Assembly (NCBI GenBank): GCA_002382445.1
Contig: DGAQ01000052.1
Coordinates: 63,919 to 127,918 of the forward strand
Source of the DNA: Porticoccaceae bacterium UBA4026
GTDB lineage: Bacteria; Pseudomonadota; Gammaproteobacteria; Pseudomonadales; Porticoccaceae
Reading direction: 5' to 3'
Length of the DNA: 64,000 nucleotides
Of the stretch, positions 27,045 to 36,570 are shown one piece after another. The position numbers were made by a program, and so were the translations under genes. Position 1 is the first letter of the stretch; each line of letters opens with the position of its first letter. Below the pieces are notes generated by a model. That model ran no database searches, was not told the origin of the DNA, and saw only the letters and a list, made by a program, of their open reading frames with translations.

Positions 27045-27434
27045 ATGAGTGATTTACCAGTAGAATTAAAATACGCGCGCAGCCATGAATGGGCACGGTT
27101 AGACAGTGAGGGTACTGTGTTAATAGGCATTACCGATCACGCGCAGGAGGCTCTGGGCGATGTAGTTTACGTTGAACTCCCTGAGATTGGGACTGAGATT
27201 GATGCCGGTGCTGAGATTGCCGTTGTCGAATCGGTTAAAGCGGCCTCTGATATTTACTCACCGGTTAGTGGGGAAGTCGTTGAGGTTAATCAGGTATTAG
27301 AAGATGAACCAGAGGCAGTTAATCGTTCTCCCTATGCAGACGGTTGGTTGTTTCGGATAAAGTTATCTAATCCTGACGAGCTTAACGATATGATGGATGT
27401 TGACAGCTATCTCATGGCCATAGAAGGTGAGTAG
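27045..27434 (+). CDS. gcvH: Glycine cleavage system H protein
   Basis: A 129-residue lipoyl carrier. The lipoyl-lysine is Lys65 in [27 protein letters not shown] at the start and INRSPY-type PYADGWLF near the end are standard. It shuttles the aminomethyl group between the P and T proteins. gcvT and gcvP are not adjacent, so it is either expressed separately or used as a lipoyl relay (H protein also supplies lipoate to other complexes). The gap to the neighbouring gene on either side is more than 70 bases, so it is monocistronic. Confidence 0.97.
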   Translation: MSDLPVELKYARSHEWARLDSEGTVLIGITDHAQEALGDVVYVELPEIGTEIDAGAEIAVVESVKAASDIYSPVSGEVVEVNQVLEDEPEAVNRSPYADGWLFRIKLSNPDELNDMMDVDSYLMAIEGE

Positions 27435-27508
27435 GGATTTGGTTTTAGTATTAATAAATGCAGTTATCGCTCAAGATGGCGTTGGAAGTTTTTCCAGTGC
27501 CTATTAAT

Positions 27509-28165
27509 TTAGTCTCGAAGTGAGATTATTTTCCAGTGCCGGCGCAATGCTTCTTCACGCAGTCTATCGTCCGGATCTACGGCAATAGGACAGTCTACTT
27601 CCAATAGTAATGGTAGGTCGTTAATGGAGTCGCTATAAAAATAGCTTCCATCCAAGACCTCATTGTTTTCTTTTAGCCAGTCATTTAATCGTTCGACCTT
27701 ACCTCCTTGATAGGTCGGAGTACCGACAATTTTTCCGGTAAAAAAACCATCTATTATTTCCAGATTTGTCGCTAAAAGTTCGTCTATACCGAGTGATTTA
27801 ACGATAGGCTCGACAATAAAATGATTGGTAGCTGTGATAACCAGTAGGCGATCTTCAGCTAGACGATGTTGCTCTATTAAAAGCTCGGCTTTGGGTAGCT
27901 TTAACGGCTCCACCATCTCTGCCATAAACTGGCGATGCAGTTTGTCGAGCTTGTTTTGAGATAGACCGACGAGAGCTCTGAGTGAAAACTCAAGATACTT
28001 AAATATGTCTAAGCAGCCATTTTCATAATCAGCGTAGAATTTGTCGTTCATGGTTTTGTAATGACCTTGATCAACCAGATTATGAACGACTAAAAACTCA
28101 CCCCAACTGTGGTCACTATCGCCAGCAATAAGGGTGTTGTCTAAATCAAAGATTGCGAGAGCCAT
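27509..28165 (-). CDS. HAD-IB family phosphatase (SerB-like)
   Basis: A 218-residue haloacid-dehalogenase hydrolase starting MALAIFDLDNTLIAGDS; both aspartates of DxD are present. The Ser/Thr motif is in LLVITATN, the Lys motif in TYQGGKVERL, and DSINDLPLL supplies the acidic pair. The pattern is HAD-IB, as in phosphoserine phosphatase-like proteins of unknown substrate. The open frame reaches 28276, but the ATG at 28165 gives the family start; the extra upstream residues are hydrophobic with no family counterpart. It is divergent from rppH, the same neighbour it has in Pseudomonas. Confidence 0.87.
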   Translation of the reverse strand: MALAIFDLDNTLIAGDSDHSWGEFLVVHNLVDQGHYKTMNDKFYADYENGCLDIFKYLEFSLRALVGLSQNKLDKLHRQFMAEMVEPLKLPKAELLIEQHRLAEDRLLVITATNHFIVEPIVKSLGIDELLATNLEIIDGFFTGKIVGTPTYQGGKVERLNDWLKENNEVLDGSYFYSDSINDLPLLLEVDCPIAVDPDDRLREEALRRHWKIISLRD

Positions 28166-28299
28166 CAAATAAACCAGAATTATTAGAAGAGCTGGCAGGA
28201 TAGCGATCAACCAACGCTGGCTCAAGAGAAAATTGCCGATGCCACAATATTGTGGAACAATGGTCACGCTAATCATTCCTCATCACAGGTACAAAAATA

Positions 28300-28794
28300 G
28301 TGGTTGATAAAGACGGTTTTCGATCTAATATTGGTATTGTTATCAGTGATGGCAAAGGCAAGGTATTTCTCGCAAAAAGAGTAGGCCAGCAATCATGGCA
28401 GTTCCCTCAGGGAGGCATCGATAAGGGTGAGTCTGTAGAGCAAGCCTTGTATCGTGAGTTATATGAGGAAGTAGGTTTAGAGTCCTCAGATGTTAAGATC
28501 ATTCAGCGTACCAAACGTTGGTTACAGTACCGCATCCCCAAAGCTATGCAGCGCAAGCATTCAAAACCACTTTGTATTGGTCAGAAGCAGAAGTGGTTCT
28601 TCTTGCAGATGACAGCAGATCCTGCAAAAGTTCGCTTTGATACATCTGGGACACCTGAGTTTGACGGTTGGGAATGGGTCAACTATTGGTATCCGATTAA
28701 CGCTGTGATTTCGTTCAAGCGCAACGTTTATCGCAACGCGTTACAGGAATTTTCTCAGCCAAATATGCGCTTCCAGCAATTAGGGGACGCCTAG
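28300..28794 (+). CDS. rppH: RNA pyrophosphohydrolase RppH
   Basis: A 164-residue Nudix enzyme that removes pyrophosphate from mRNA 5' ends and triggers RNase E decay. The start is GTG at 28300, giving VDKDGFRSNIGIVISD, which aligns with E. coli RppH. The Nudix box is GGIDKGESVEQALYRELYEE plus VGL, with all metal glutamates. QQSWQFPQGGI precedes it, as in the family. ptsP follows after two bases, the standard rppH-ptsP pair. Upstream space to the divergent HAD gene is 134 bases and must hold the promoter. Confidence 0.96.
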   Translation: MVDKDGFRSNIGIVISDGKGKVFLAKRVGQQSWQFPQGGIDKGESVEQALYRELYEEVGLESSDVKIIQRTKRWLQYRIPKAMQRKHSKPLCIGQKQKWFFLQMTADPAKVRFDTSGTPEFDGWEWVNYWYPINAVISFKRNVYRNALQEFSQPNMRFQQLGDA

Positions 28795-28796
28795 TC

Positions 28797-31103
28797 ATGC
28801 TGGCATCTTTGCGCGCCATTGTTCAGGAGGTTAATAGTGCTCGCAGCCTTCCTGAAGTACTCACGATTATTGTTACCGAAGTGCGTGCAGCGATGCAGGC
28901 AGGAGTCTGCTCAGTCTATTTATTCGACGTGACTGATCAACGTTATGTGCTTATGGCCACAGAGGGCCTTCGTCAAGAGTCGATCGGGAAAGTCCGCATG
29001 GGAATGAGGGAGGGCCTTGTTGGGCTGGTCGCATCAAAGCAAGAGCCTTTAAATCTTGAGGATGCTGATAAACACCCTAACTTTGCCTATTTTGAAGAGA
29101 CGGGTGAATCACCGTTTCATTCATTTTTAGGCGTCCCCATCATTCATCATCGCAAGGTGCTGGGGGTGTTGGTATTGCAGCAAGAAACGCAGCGTCGGTT
29201 TGCCTCTGAAGAAGAGGCCTTTGTAGTGACGGTTTGCGCGCAGCTTTCTGGCGCTATTGCGCACGCCGAGGCTACGGGCGCCTTGCGCCAACTAGCCTCG
29301 GCAGGCAGAGGAAAAAGCCGTGAAGCCATATTCCAAGGCATAGCGAGTGCGCCTGGCGTGGGGATTGGTTGTGCAGTGCTGGGTTCCTCCAGCACTGACC
29401 TCTCAAAAGTGCCAGAGCGATTTTCTCAGGATCCCGACCAAGAAATTAAAATATTTCTTGAGGCTTTAAAGGCAACTAAGAGGGATATGCGTAATTTGAG
29501 CGATGGTTTGGCGAGTAAATTGAGTGAGGAGGAGTTTGCGCTTTTTGATGTTTATATTCGCATGCTTGATGATCGTTCATTAGTGAGCGAGGTTAAGGAC
29601 GCCATTAAAGAGGGTAGAGCTGCAACCAGTGCGTGGAGCTCTGTCATTCTCAAACATGTGCGTACGTTCAAAAAAATGGATGACCCCTATCTGCGAGAGC
29701 GTGCGGCCGACGTGAACGATCTTGGCAGACGAGTACTTGGTTATCTGCAAGCAAAGGACACCGAAAAATCATCTCTTCCGCGACGTATTGTGTTGGTGGG
29801 AGAGGACCTCTCCGCCACGGCGCTTGCTGACATACCGGTAAGTCAGCTAGTGGGTATTATTTCACTAAAAGGGTCAAGCAATTCACATATGGCGATCGTT
29901 GGGCGAGCCCTTGGTATTCCTACGGTAATGGGAGCAATTAACTTACCTTGGATGGAGCTCGAGGGGCAAGAATTAATTGTTGATGGCTCGACCGGAGAAG
30001 TTATCAGTCGAGCGACACGCGCCGTGCGGAGAGATTACGTGCAGCGGCAGAGAGAAGAGCGGCAGTTTAATAAGGAACTTGAAAAGCTTAGAGATATCCC
30101 TTGTCACACGCCGGATGGCGTGCGTTTTTCACTGTGGGTAAATACTGGATTGCGACAAGATACCCTGCAGTCTTTGAAAAGTGGTGCTGAAGCGGTGGGT
30201 CTATTTCGCACCGAAATTCCATTTTTAATGCGCTCGAGTTTCCCCACCGAGGATGAGCAGATAGAAATCTATCGAGAGCAACTTGCCGCTTTTTCTCCAC
30301 GGCCAGTCACTATGCGTACTCTAGATATCGGCGGCGACAAAGATTTGCCGTATTTCCCCATTGAGGAAGAAAATCCTTTTTTAGGGTGGAGGGGCATTCG
30401 TATCTCGCTTGACCATCCAGAGATTTTTTTGGTGCAAATTCGAGCCATGTTGCGCGCCAGTATTGGTATTAATAACCTGCGTATTATGTTGCCAATGATT
30501 AGTAATATTCCAGAACTAGAGCGAGCACTCCAGTTGATTGACCGGGCCTATCGAGAGTTAACCGACGAGGAAGGCTACAGTATTAAGCGCCCTTTAATGG
30601 GAGCCATGATAGAGGTGCCGGCCGCAGTTTATCAAGTAAAGGAAATTGGTCGTCGGGTCGACTTCTTGTCGGTGGGGACTAATGATCTTACGCAGTATTT
30701 ACTAGCTGTAGATCGTAATAATCCTAGAGTAGCAGACCTTTATCATACCTTACACCCAAGTGTGTTGAGGGCGTTAAAATCGATTTTCGAACAGGCATCT
30801 TCAGTGAAGTGCCAGCTCAGTATTTGTGGGGAGATGGCTGGAGACCCCTTAAGTGCTGTAGTTCTTTTAGGGCTGGGTTATGAGACATTTTCAATGAGTG
30901 CTAGCAGTCTATTGCGCGTTAAATCGATGCTGTTGAATGTAACTCGTAAAGACGCACAAATTTTAGCGCGTAGGGCATTAAAAATGCCCGATTCTCAAAC
31001 GATCTATGACTTCATGGCTGAATCATTAAATCAACCGGAAGTGGCTCAGCTCCTTAGATCGACGTCTAAGCGGTGTACGGAAGCGTCGCGGTTAATCGAC
31101 TAA
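28797..31103 (+). CDS. ptsP: Phosphoenolpyruvate-protein phosphotransferase PtsP (EI-Ntr)
   Basis: A 768-residue nitrogen-PTS enzyme I. The N-terminal GAF domain (residues 1-165) is the glutamine/alpha-ketoglutarate sensor. The phospho-accepting histidine is His364 in SSNSHMAIVGRALGIPT. The PEP-binding C-terminal barrel has GLFRTEIPFLMR, TLDIGGDKDLPYF, LGWRGIRISLDHPEIF, VGTNDLTQYLLAVDR and CGEMAGDP. It phosphorylates NPr, which passes phosphate to PtsN; neither is in the window. It is co-transcribed with rppH, and its end overlaps the end of the opposite NRDE gene by 12 bases. Confidence 0.97.
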   Translation: MLASLRAIVQEVNSARSLPEVLTIIVTEVRAAMQAGVCSVYLFDVTDQRYVLMATEGLRQESIGKVRMGMREGLVGLVASKQEPLNLEDADKHPNFAYFEETGESPFHSFLGVPIIHHRKVLGVLVLQQETQRRFASEEEAFVVTVCAQLSGAIAHAEATGALRQLASAGRGKSREAIFQGIASAPGVGIGCAVLGSSSTDLSKVPERFSQDPDQEIKIFLEALKATKRDMRNLSDGLASKLSEEEFALFDVYIRMLDDRSLVSEVKDAIKEGRAATSAWSSVILKHVRTFKKMDDPYLRERAADVNDLGRRVLGYLQAKDTEKSSLPRRIVLVGEDLSATALADIPVSQLVGIISLKGSSNSHMAIVGRALGIPTVMGAINLPWMELEGQELIVDGSTGEVISRATRAVRRDYVQRQREERQFNKELEKLRDIPCHTPDGVRFSLWVNTGLRQDTLQSLKSGAEAVGLFRTEIPFLMRSSFPTEDEQIEIYREQLAAFSPRPVTMRTLDIGGDKDLPYFPIEEENPFLGWRGIRISLDHPEIFLVQIRAMLRASIGINNLRIMLPMISNIPELERALQLIDRAYRELTDEEGYSIKRPLMGAMIEVPAAVYQVKEIGRRVDFLSVGTNDLTQYLLAVDRNNPRVADLYHTLHPSVLRALKSIFEQASSVKCQLSICGEMAGDPLSAVVLLGLGYETFSMSASSLLRVKSMLLNVTRKDAQILARRALKMPDSQTIYDFMAESLNQPEVAQLLRSTSKRCTEASRLID

Positions 31104-31874
31104 GATTTTAAAGTTAAACTGATTGAAGCCCCTTCTCTGCCCCGCTTCAAAGCATTGCTCTGCTACATGAACCTCTCCATTGCTGGATACTACAATCGCG
31201 GTTGAGGCTCTCGTCCCATAACCCTCAGCAATAATAAAGGGGGAGGAAAGTAAACTTTCCCACTCTGCAGGCACGCCAGTGTTAGGGAGTAGGTGCGGAG
31301 GATAGATTTTTTGCAAAGACAGCGCCTCAAGTAATATTGGTAAGGCTTCGGCGTCAATTTTGCGGTCTACTATTATCTGGGACAACTGTTCCCGAGCATG
31401 AGAAACTTTGGGCCAGGGGCTGTCTAGGGCATGGTTACTGAGGGCATAGACTCCGGGCTCTAAGATAAGCCTCTGGTCGCCTTGGTTGTTTAGATAGAGC
31501 AGGGATACGCCATCATAAATCAGCAAATTAAAGCCATCATAACCTGATAGTCGAGCCGCGATTGAGTCAGTCCACTGATGAACATCATCACTAGAAGACA
31601 AGAAGTCAGTTACCAGTTTGCCTCGAGAGAGGAGTTTTGTCTGAGAAATATTGTTGCTATGAAACTCACGAAAGTTGGTTACAGCTGCGAACCGACCATT
31701 GCATTTTAGTCCCAACCAAGTACCGCCGGCTTGTTGATCTCTGCCGGCTAAAATTTGGCTATCAGTCCACCAGTGCATAGGCAGCGTTGGGCGTTCGTAG
31801 AATTCGTCACGATTAGAGATGACGATGAGAGGAGCATCGGGATGGCAATTAAAAGCAAAGGCAAGTAAACACAT
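31092..31874 (-). CDS. NRDE/TANGO2 family protein
   Basis: A 260-residue protein of the family named for its Asn-Arg-Asp-Glu motif, present as VISNRDEFYERPT near residue 20. It begins MCLLAFAF; the cysteine at position 2 is characteristic, which fixes the start at 31874 although the frame is open for 32 more codons. Other marks are AGRDQQAGGTWLGLKCNGRFAAVTNFRE and GTRASTAIVV. Human TANGO2 is linked to metabolic crises and haem or lipid handling; the bacterial role is unknown. It is convergent with ptsP and divergent from lgt. Confidence 0.9.
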   Translation of the reverse strand: MCLLAFAFNCHPDAPLIVISNRDEFYERPTLPMHWWTDSQILAGRDQQAGGTWLGLKCNGRFAAVTNFREFHSNNISQTKLLSRGKLVTDFLSSSDDVHQWTDSIAARLSGYDGFNLLIYDGVSLLYLNNQGDQRLILEPGVYALSNHALDSPWPKVSHAREQLSQIIVDRKIDAEALPILLEALSLQKIYPPHLLPNTGVPAEWESLLSSPFIIAEGYGTRASTAIVVSSNGEVHVAEQCFEAGQRRGFNQFNFKILVD

Positions 31875-31979
31875 ACTCAGAGTATAACTATTTCCACTTT
31901 TGTCTGTCATCCTTCTTGGCAGTAATGAGTATAAACCGCTATGATCAGCGCAACAGTATTTTTGGAGCACTCTTCGCCG

Positions 31980-32801
31980 ATGTTAACCTATCCATCTATT
32001 GATCCAGTGGTTTTATCAGTTGGCCCACTGCAAGTGCATTGGTACGGCGTGATGTACCTGTTAGGCTTTATTGTGGCTTGGCGCTTGGCGCTCCGCAACA
32101 GTCAGAGACCTTGGTCTCCTATCAAAAAGAATCAGGTGGAAGACCTAATTGTCTATGGAGCCTGGGGCGTTATCTTAGGTGGTCGCTTGGGTTACATGTT
32201 TTTCTATGGTGCCGACAAATGGTTGGCAGACCCAGCGATGTTGATCCGTATATGGGAAGGGGGCATGTCTTTTCATGGGGGCTTAATGGGGGTTGCAATA
32301 GCTATATTGATTTATAGCCGTAAGTATCAGGTTCCGTTTCTTGGTTTGACCGATTTTGTCACGCCACTTGTTCCTGCAGGATTACTGTTCGGGCGATTGG
32401 GCAACTTTATTGGGCAAGAACTTTATGGAAGGCCTACCGATGTGTCATGGGCAATGGTTTTTCCAGCGGACCCAGAGCAACTTGCTCGACACCCCTCGCA
32501 ACTCTATGAGGCCGCCTTAGAAGGATTAGTTTTGTTCCTGATCATTAATTGGTTTGCTCGCAAGCCAAGGCTTTACGGCCATGTGACCGGGTTGTTTTTG
32601 ATTCTTTACGGAGTTTTTAGGTTTGCAGTGGAATTTGTAAGGCAGCCAGATGCGCAATTTGTGGGCCAATCTGCTCTCGTCGAGTCTTTCAGTTGGATGA
32701 CGCGTGGCCAGACACTGTGTATTCCTATGATCATCCTAGGCCTGTGGTTTACGCGTAAAAGCGTCCAGCGCTTGCTTGGCAAATCGGTTAGTTCCTCATG
32801 A
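31980..32801 (+). CDS. lgt: Prolipoprotein diacylglyceryl transferase
   Basis: A 273-residue inner-membrane enzyme that adds diacylglycerol to the lipobox cysteine of prolipoproteins. It has seven hydrophobic segments. Signatures are [35 protein letters not shown] (with the essential His) and [17 protein letters not shown]. The ATG at 31980 gives [11 protein letters not shown], the family start; an in-frame ATG at 31941 lacks a ribosome site. Its stop overlaps the thyA start (ATGA), as is common for lgt-thyA pairs. Confidence 0.96.
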   Translation: MLTYPSIDPVVLSVGPLQVHWYGVMYLLGFIVAWRLALRNSQRPWSPIKKNQVEDLIVYGAWGVILGGRLGYMFFYGADKWLADPAMLIRIWEGGMSFHGGLMGVAIAILIYSRKYQVPFLGLTDFVTPLVPAGLLFGRLGNFIGQELYGRPTDVSWAMVFPADPEQLARHPSQLYEAALEGLVLFLIINWFARKPRLYGHVTGLFLILYGVFRFAVEFVRQPDAQFVGQSALVESFSWMTRGQTLCIPMIILGLWFTRKSVQRLLGKSVSSS

Positions 32802-33703
32802 AGCAATATTTAGACTTAATTCGACATATTCGCGATCATGGTGTAAAAAAGGAAGATCGAACGGGAACGGGTACGGTAAGCATTTTTGGCCATCAGTTGC
32901 GGTTTGATTTGGCAGCAGGATTTCCCTTAGTTACTAGTAAAAAAGTACATCTAAAGTCAATAATACATGAACTACTGTGGTTTATTCGCGGTGACACTAA
33001 CATCCGTTATTTGGTGAACAATGGAGTTGGCATTTGGAACGACTGGCCTTATCAAAGCTGGTTACGAGAGACAGGTCAAGATGAGACCTTGACTATGTAC
33101 TCACCAGAATGGACCGCGCAAAAGAAGTTGTTCATAGAGAGAATTAAGGCGGATGCCGATTTCGCTGATGAGTACGGAGACCTTGGCCCTGTTTACGGCA
33201 AGCAATGGCGCGATTTTGGCGGAGTTGATCAGTTGGCACAATTAATCGACGACATTAATACTGATCCGGACTCTCGACGTCTAATTGTTTCTGCCTGGAA
33301 CCCTCAAGACATTCCCGTAATGGTGAGGTCGGGGCTACCACCTTGCCACAGTTTGTTTCAGTTTTACGTGGCTGAGGGCCGACTCAGTTGTCAGCTCTAT
33401 CAACGCAGTGCCGATGTGTTTCTCGGGGTGCCTTTTAACATTGCTTCATACGCTCTACTTACGCTCATGATAGCCCAGGTGACAGGACTAGAGCCCGGTG
33501 ACTTTGTTCATACTTTTGGGGATGCCCATCTCTATCTAAATCATATGGATCAGGTTAATGAGCAGTTGTCTCGCGATACCTTTCCGCTGCCAACTCTTAT
33601 GATCAATCCGTTGGTGGACAACCTGTTTGATTTTGTTTTTGAGGATTTTGAATTACGGGGCTATCAATCTCACGCTGCTATCTCAGCGCCGGTTGCGGTG
33701 TAA
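32798..33703 (+). CDS. thyA: Thymidylate synthase
   Basis: A 301-residue ThyA converting dUMP to dTMP with methylenetetrahydrofolate. The catalytic cysteine is Cys183 in [12 protein letters not shown]. The phosphate-binding RTGTGT loop is near the start and the pyrimidine Asn in [22 protein letters not shown] and the C-terminal AVx end are standard. The small domain holds an insertion of roughly 35 residues (about 80-130) relative to the 264-residue E. coli enzyme, as in the longer Lactobacillus type. It overlaps lgt by four bases and precedes folA by three, forming a dTMP/folate unit. Confidence 0.97.
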   Translation: MKQYLDLIRHIRDHGVKKEDRTGTGTVSIFGHQLRFDLAAGFPLVTSKKVHLKSIIHELLWFIRGDTNIRYLVNNGVGIWNDWPYQSWLRETGQDETLTMYSPEWTAQKKLFIERIKADADFADEYGDLGPVYGKQWRDFGGVDQLAQLIDDINTDPDSRRLIVSAWNPQDIPVMVRSGLPPCHSLFQFYVAEGRLSCQLYQRSADVFLGVPFNIASYALLTLMIAQVTGLEPGDFVHTFGDAHLYLNHMDQVNEQLSRDTFPLPTLMINPLVDNLFDFVFEDFELRGYQSHAAISAPVAV

Positions 33704-33706
33704 GCA

Positions 33707-34204
33707 ATGAAGCTGTCATTAATAGTAGCAATGAGCCGTAATGGGGTTATTGGCTTAGATAATCGACTGCCTTGGCATTTGCCTGAAGACCTTCGTTATT
33801 TTAAATCGGTAACAATGGGGAAACCTATCATTATGGGACGAAAAACCTTCGATTCTATAGGTCGCCCGCTGCCAGGCCGCTGCAATATTGTTGTTACACG
33901 CAATCCGAGTTGGACAGAATCCGACGTTAAGGTCGCCCAGACTATGGAGCAAGCAATACTTTTAGGGCAGCAGGCCTGCCAAGATAGTGGGGGTGATGAG
34001 TTGATGGTTATCGGTGGAGAACAAATTTATAGTGCCACTGTAGCCTCAGCAGATCGCATCTACCTTACTGAGGTCGATGCTGACATTAAGGGAGATGCAT
34101 TTTTCCCTGGTTTTAATAGAGATGCATGGAACCAAGTTAAAGTTCAGTACCCTGAGCGAGCCGACAATCCGTCATATCGGTTTTTGGTGCTAGACCGTAT
34201 TTAA
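33707..34204 (+). CDS. folA: Dihydrofolate reductase
   Basis: A 165-residue chromosomal-type DHFR. It starts MKLSLIVAMSRNGVIGLDNRLPWHLPEDLRYFK with the catalytic Asp in LPEDL; MGRKTFDSIGRPLPGR binds NADPH and IGGEQIY is the second nucleotide loop. It regenerates tetrahydrofolate spent by ThyA, which fits its place three bases after thyA. The last gene of the lgt-thyA-folA run. Confidence 0.97.
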   Translation: MKLSLIVAMSRNGVIGLDNRLPWHLPEDLRYFKSVTMGKPIIMGRKTFDSIGRPLPGRCNIVVTRNPSWTESDVKVAQTMEQAILLGQQACQDSGGDELMVIGGEQIYSATVASADRIYLTEVDADIKGDAFFPGFNRDAWNQVKVQYPERADNPSYRFLVLDRI

Positions 34205-34231
34205 CTTCCGGTGGTTCCATTGAGCTGAAGA

Positions 34232-34248
34232 TGTTACCTTAGGTAACA
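34232..34248. promoter_or_regulatory. Perfect palindrome TGTTACC-TTA-GGTAACA
   Basis: A seven-base perfect inverted repeat with a three-base centre. It lies 28 bases after folA and 175 before the DUF3450 gene, in the only gap that can carry the promoter of the TonB-type operon. It has no T-run, so it looks more like an operator than a terminator. The regulator is unknown; it is not a Fur-box match. Confidence 0.4.
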
Positions 34249-34422
34249 AGATTGAAACTTCTTGCTTTAAACTCGGCTTTTTCGAAACAGCTAATTTGAT
34301 TCTTTAAGATGAGACTGTTACAAAGGTGCGTTGAGGAAAAAGTAAGGTTTCTCTTGGAACGATTGTGCTGAACTTAAGCGCTATTTAGAACACTAATCTG
34401 GTAGACCCAAATTGAGGGAACT

Positions 34423-35205
34423 ATGAATAAGCAACCACTAAAAGCATTAGCACTTGTCGCTGCGCTAATCGGTGGTCTGACTGCAAGTGCAGTTCAGGCA
34501 ACTGAGGTAAACGACGTGTTAAAAGCTGGAGCCGTTAAGGTTAAAACAGCGAAAACAGCACAGGTCCAGGTTGATCGTATCGCCGATCAAACGGACGGGC
34601 TTCTACAAGAATTTAAACAGGTCAACAAGCAAATCGAATCGCTGCGGGTTTATAACTCTCAGCTAGATCGTCAGATTGTTAGTCAGAAGACGATGATGGC
34701 TGAGCTTCAAGAGTCGATCGAGAACGCTACTGTTATTGAGCGAGGTATCTCTCCGCTAATGGTCAGCATGCTTGACGGTCTGGATGATTTCATCTCCTTG
34801 GATATGCCGTTTAAAACAGAGGCGCGTAGCGCTGCGATTGCCGAGTTAAGCATAAATCTCGATAGCGCCAAATTCTCTGCGGCTGAGAAATTCCGCCAGA
34901 TTTTGGAAGTTTATGATATTGAGTCGGCTTACAGTCTCTCTTTGGAATCTTACCGGGACATGGTTGATATCAATTCTGATGGCTCAGAAGTAGAGGTAGA
35001 AATGCTTCGTATCGGACGAGTTGCTCTGATGTATCAAACTAAAGACAAATCTCAGACGGGTGCATGGAATAAGACTACAGGTGCTTGGGAAACGCTCGAC
35101 AGCGATTATCGTCGAGCGGTAAACCAGGGCATTCGAATTGCGAAGAAGCTTTCGCCTCAGGATGTTATGCAAATGCCAATTACAGCGCCGGAGATAGCAC
35201 AATGA
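34423..35205 (+). CDS. DUF3450 family periplasmic protein of a TonB-type system
   Basis: A 260-residue exported protein. The signal peptide is LKALALVAALIGGLTASAVQA, cleaved near residue 26. Residues 45-110 form a coiled coil (FKQVNKQIESLRVYNSQLDRQ), followed by a helical middle and a beta segment GSEVEVEMLRIGRVALMYQ. DUF3450 proteins are regularly the first gene of TonB2-like clusters, as here; the role is undefined. Its layout echoes the periplasmic half of the next gene product (see findings). Its stop overlaps the next start (ATGA), so the two are translationally coupled. Confidence 0.9.
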   Translation: MNKQPLKALALVAALIGGLTASAVQATEVNDVLKAGAVKVKTAKTAQVQVDRIADQTDGLLQEFKQVNKQIESLRVYNSQLDRQIVSQKTMMAELQESIENATVIERGISPLMVSMLDGLDDFISLDMPFKTEARSAAIAELSINLDSAKFSAAEKFRQILEVYDIESAYSLSLESYRDMVDINSDGSEVEVEMLRIGRVALMYQTKDKSQTGAWNKTTGAWETLDSDYRRAVNQGIRIAKKLSPQDVMQMPITAPEIAQ

Positions 35206-36569
35206 AAATGAAATTCGTTCAAGTTATCCTGGCCTTTGCTGCCACTGTTGCCTTCACTATGCCTGCTGTGGCTCAAGACGCAAAAACCTTAGACGAGTTG
35301 TTGATGATGATTGAGACTTCCTCAATTTCAGAAACAGCCGATTACCGACAGCGCGAAGCGGCTTTTAAAAGTGATCAGCGCAAGCAAGCGCAATTATTAA
35401 GCAAAGCGCAAAACGAGCAAACTGCCGAAGAGCAGCGATCAGATCGTCTGGAGCAGAACATTCGCGACAATGACGCGCTAATAATTACCTTGCGCGAGCA
35501 GCGTGACAAGCGTCTTGGTTCGTTAAAAGAGTTGTTTGGCCATTTAACTGGGGCTGCTGGTGATATTCGCGCCAATCTTAATCAGTCAATTGTTAGCGCT
35601 CAGATTCCTGGTCGCACTGAATTCTTGGATGAATTGATTGACAAAATGAGCAGTGATACCCGCTTGCCCTCAATCAAAGACATTGAAAAACTTTGGTATG
35701 AGCAGCAACGAGAAATGGTTGAAAGCTCACGAGTTGTTAAATTTAATCGTTCCGTATTGCTCACTAATGGTGAGCAGGCAGAAATGGAAGTCGTTCGAGT
35801 GGGTACTTACAATTTAGTTTCAGATGGTATGTATTTAGAGTACAGCCCCGACAGTGGCTTGGTGTCACAGTTGGCGCGTCAGCCCAATGCTCATCAGTCA
35901 TCTGCGTCAGATCTCCAAGCTGCAGAATCCGGTTTCACCAAAACGGGCCTTGATCCAACAGGACCATTGGGTGGAGGTTTACTTAGTGCCTTGATCAATA
36001 CACCGACGTTAATTGAGCGTTGGCACTTTGGTGGTATCGTTGGTTATGTAATCACCGCTGTATTTGCCTTTGCTATTGTCCTCGCCGGTTGGCGCTTTGT
36101 GGTTCTTCAGGGCATGTCAGCAAAAGTAAGTGCCCAGCTTTCAGGCGACAAGCCTGATACCACTAATCCTCTGGGACGAGTTTTGCAAATTGGTGCTGAT
36201 AATGCAGGCTTAGACCCTGAATCACTGGAGCTTAAGTTGCACGAAGCGGTGCTTAAAGAGCGCCCGGAAATCGAGTCAGGTTTAAATCTGTTGAAAGTTA
36301 TTTCAATGGTTGCGCCTTTGATGGGTCTTTTGGGAACGGTAACAGGTATGATTATTACTTTCCAGATGATTACTCTTTATGGTGCTGGTGATCCTAAGGC
36401 AATGGCTGGCGGTATCTCTCAGGCGTTGATCACTACAGTATTAGGACTTGTTGTGGCTATTCCAACAGTACTGATGCACACCCTAGTGAATGGCAAAGCG
36501 CAACGTATTTTGCATGTTCTGGAAGAGCAGAGCGCTGGCATTGTGGCTGGTTCAGTAGAGGCCCGTTAA
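35202..36569 (+). CDS. Large MotA/TolQ/ExbB-family protein with periplasmic N-terminal domain (TtpC-like)
   Basis: A 455-residue protein. A signal peptide or first helix covers residues 1-25, a periplasmic coiled-coil domain runs to about 270, and three membrane segments follow (near 276, 369 and 409). The last two carry the proton-channel signature (MVAPLMGLLGTVTGMIITF and MAGGISQALITTVLGLVVA). This is the layout of TtpC, the extra ExbB-like subunit of Vibrio TonB2 systems. The start is the ATG at 35202, overlapping the DUF3450 stop; a much longer upstream frame exists but would run through the DUF3450 gene. It is followed by a normal ExbB, ExbD and TonB. Confidence 0.92.
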   Translation: MKMKFVQVILAFAATVAFTMPAVAQDAKTLDELLMMIETSSISETADYRQREAAFKSDQRKQAQLLSKAQNEQTAEEQRSDRLEQNIRDNDALIITLREQRDKRLGSLKELFGHLTGAAGDIRANLNQSIVSAQIPGRTEFLDELIDKMSSDTRLPSIKDIEKLWYEQQREMVESSRVVKFNRSVLLTNGEQAEMEVVRVGTYNLVSDGMYLEYSPDSGLVSQLARQPNAHQSSASDLQAAESGFTKTGLDPTGPLGGGLLSALINTPTLIERWHFGGIVGYVITAVFAFAIVLAGWRFVVLQGMSAKVSAQLSGDKPDTTNPLGRVLQIGADNAGLDPESLELKLHEAVLKERPEIESGLNLLKVISMVAPLMGLLGTVTGMIITFQMITLYGAGDPKAMAGGISQALITTVLGLVVAIPTVLMHTLVNGKAQRILHVLEEQSAGIVAGSVEAR

Positions 36570-36570
36570 G

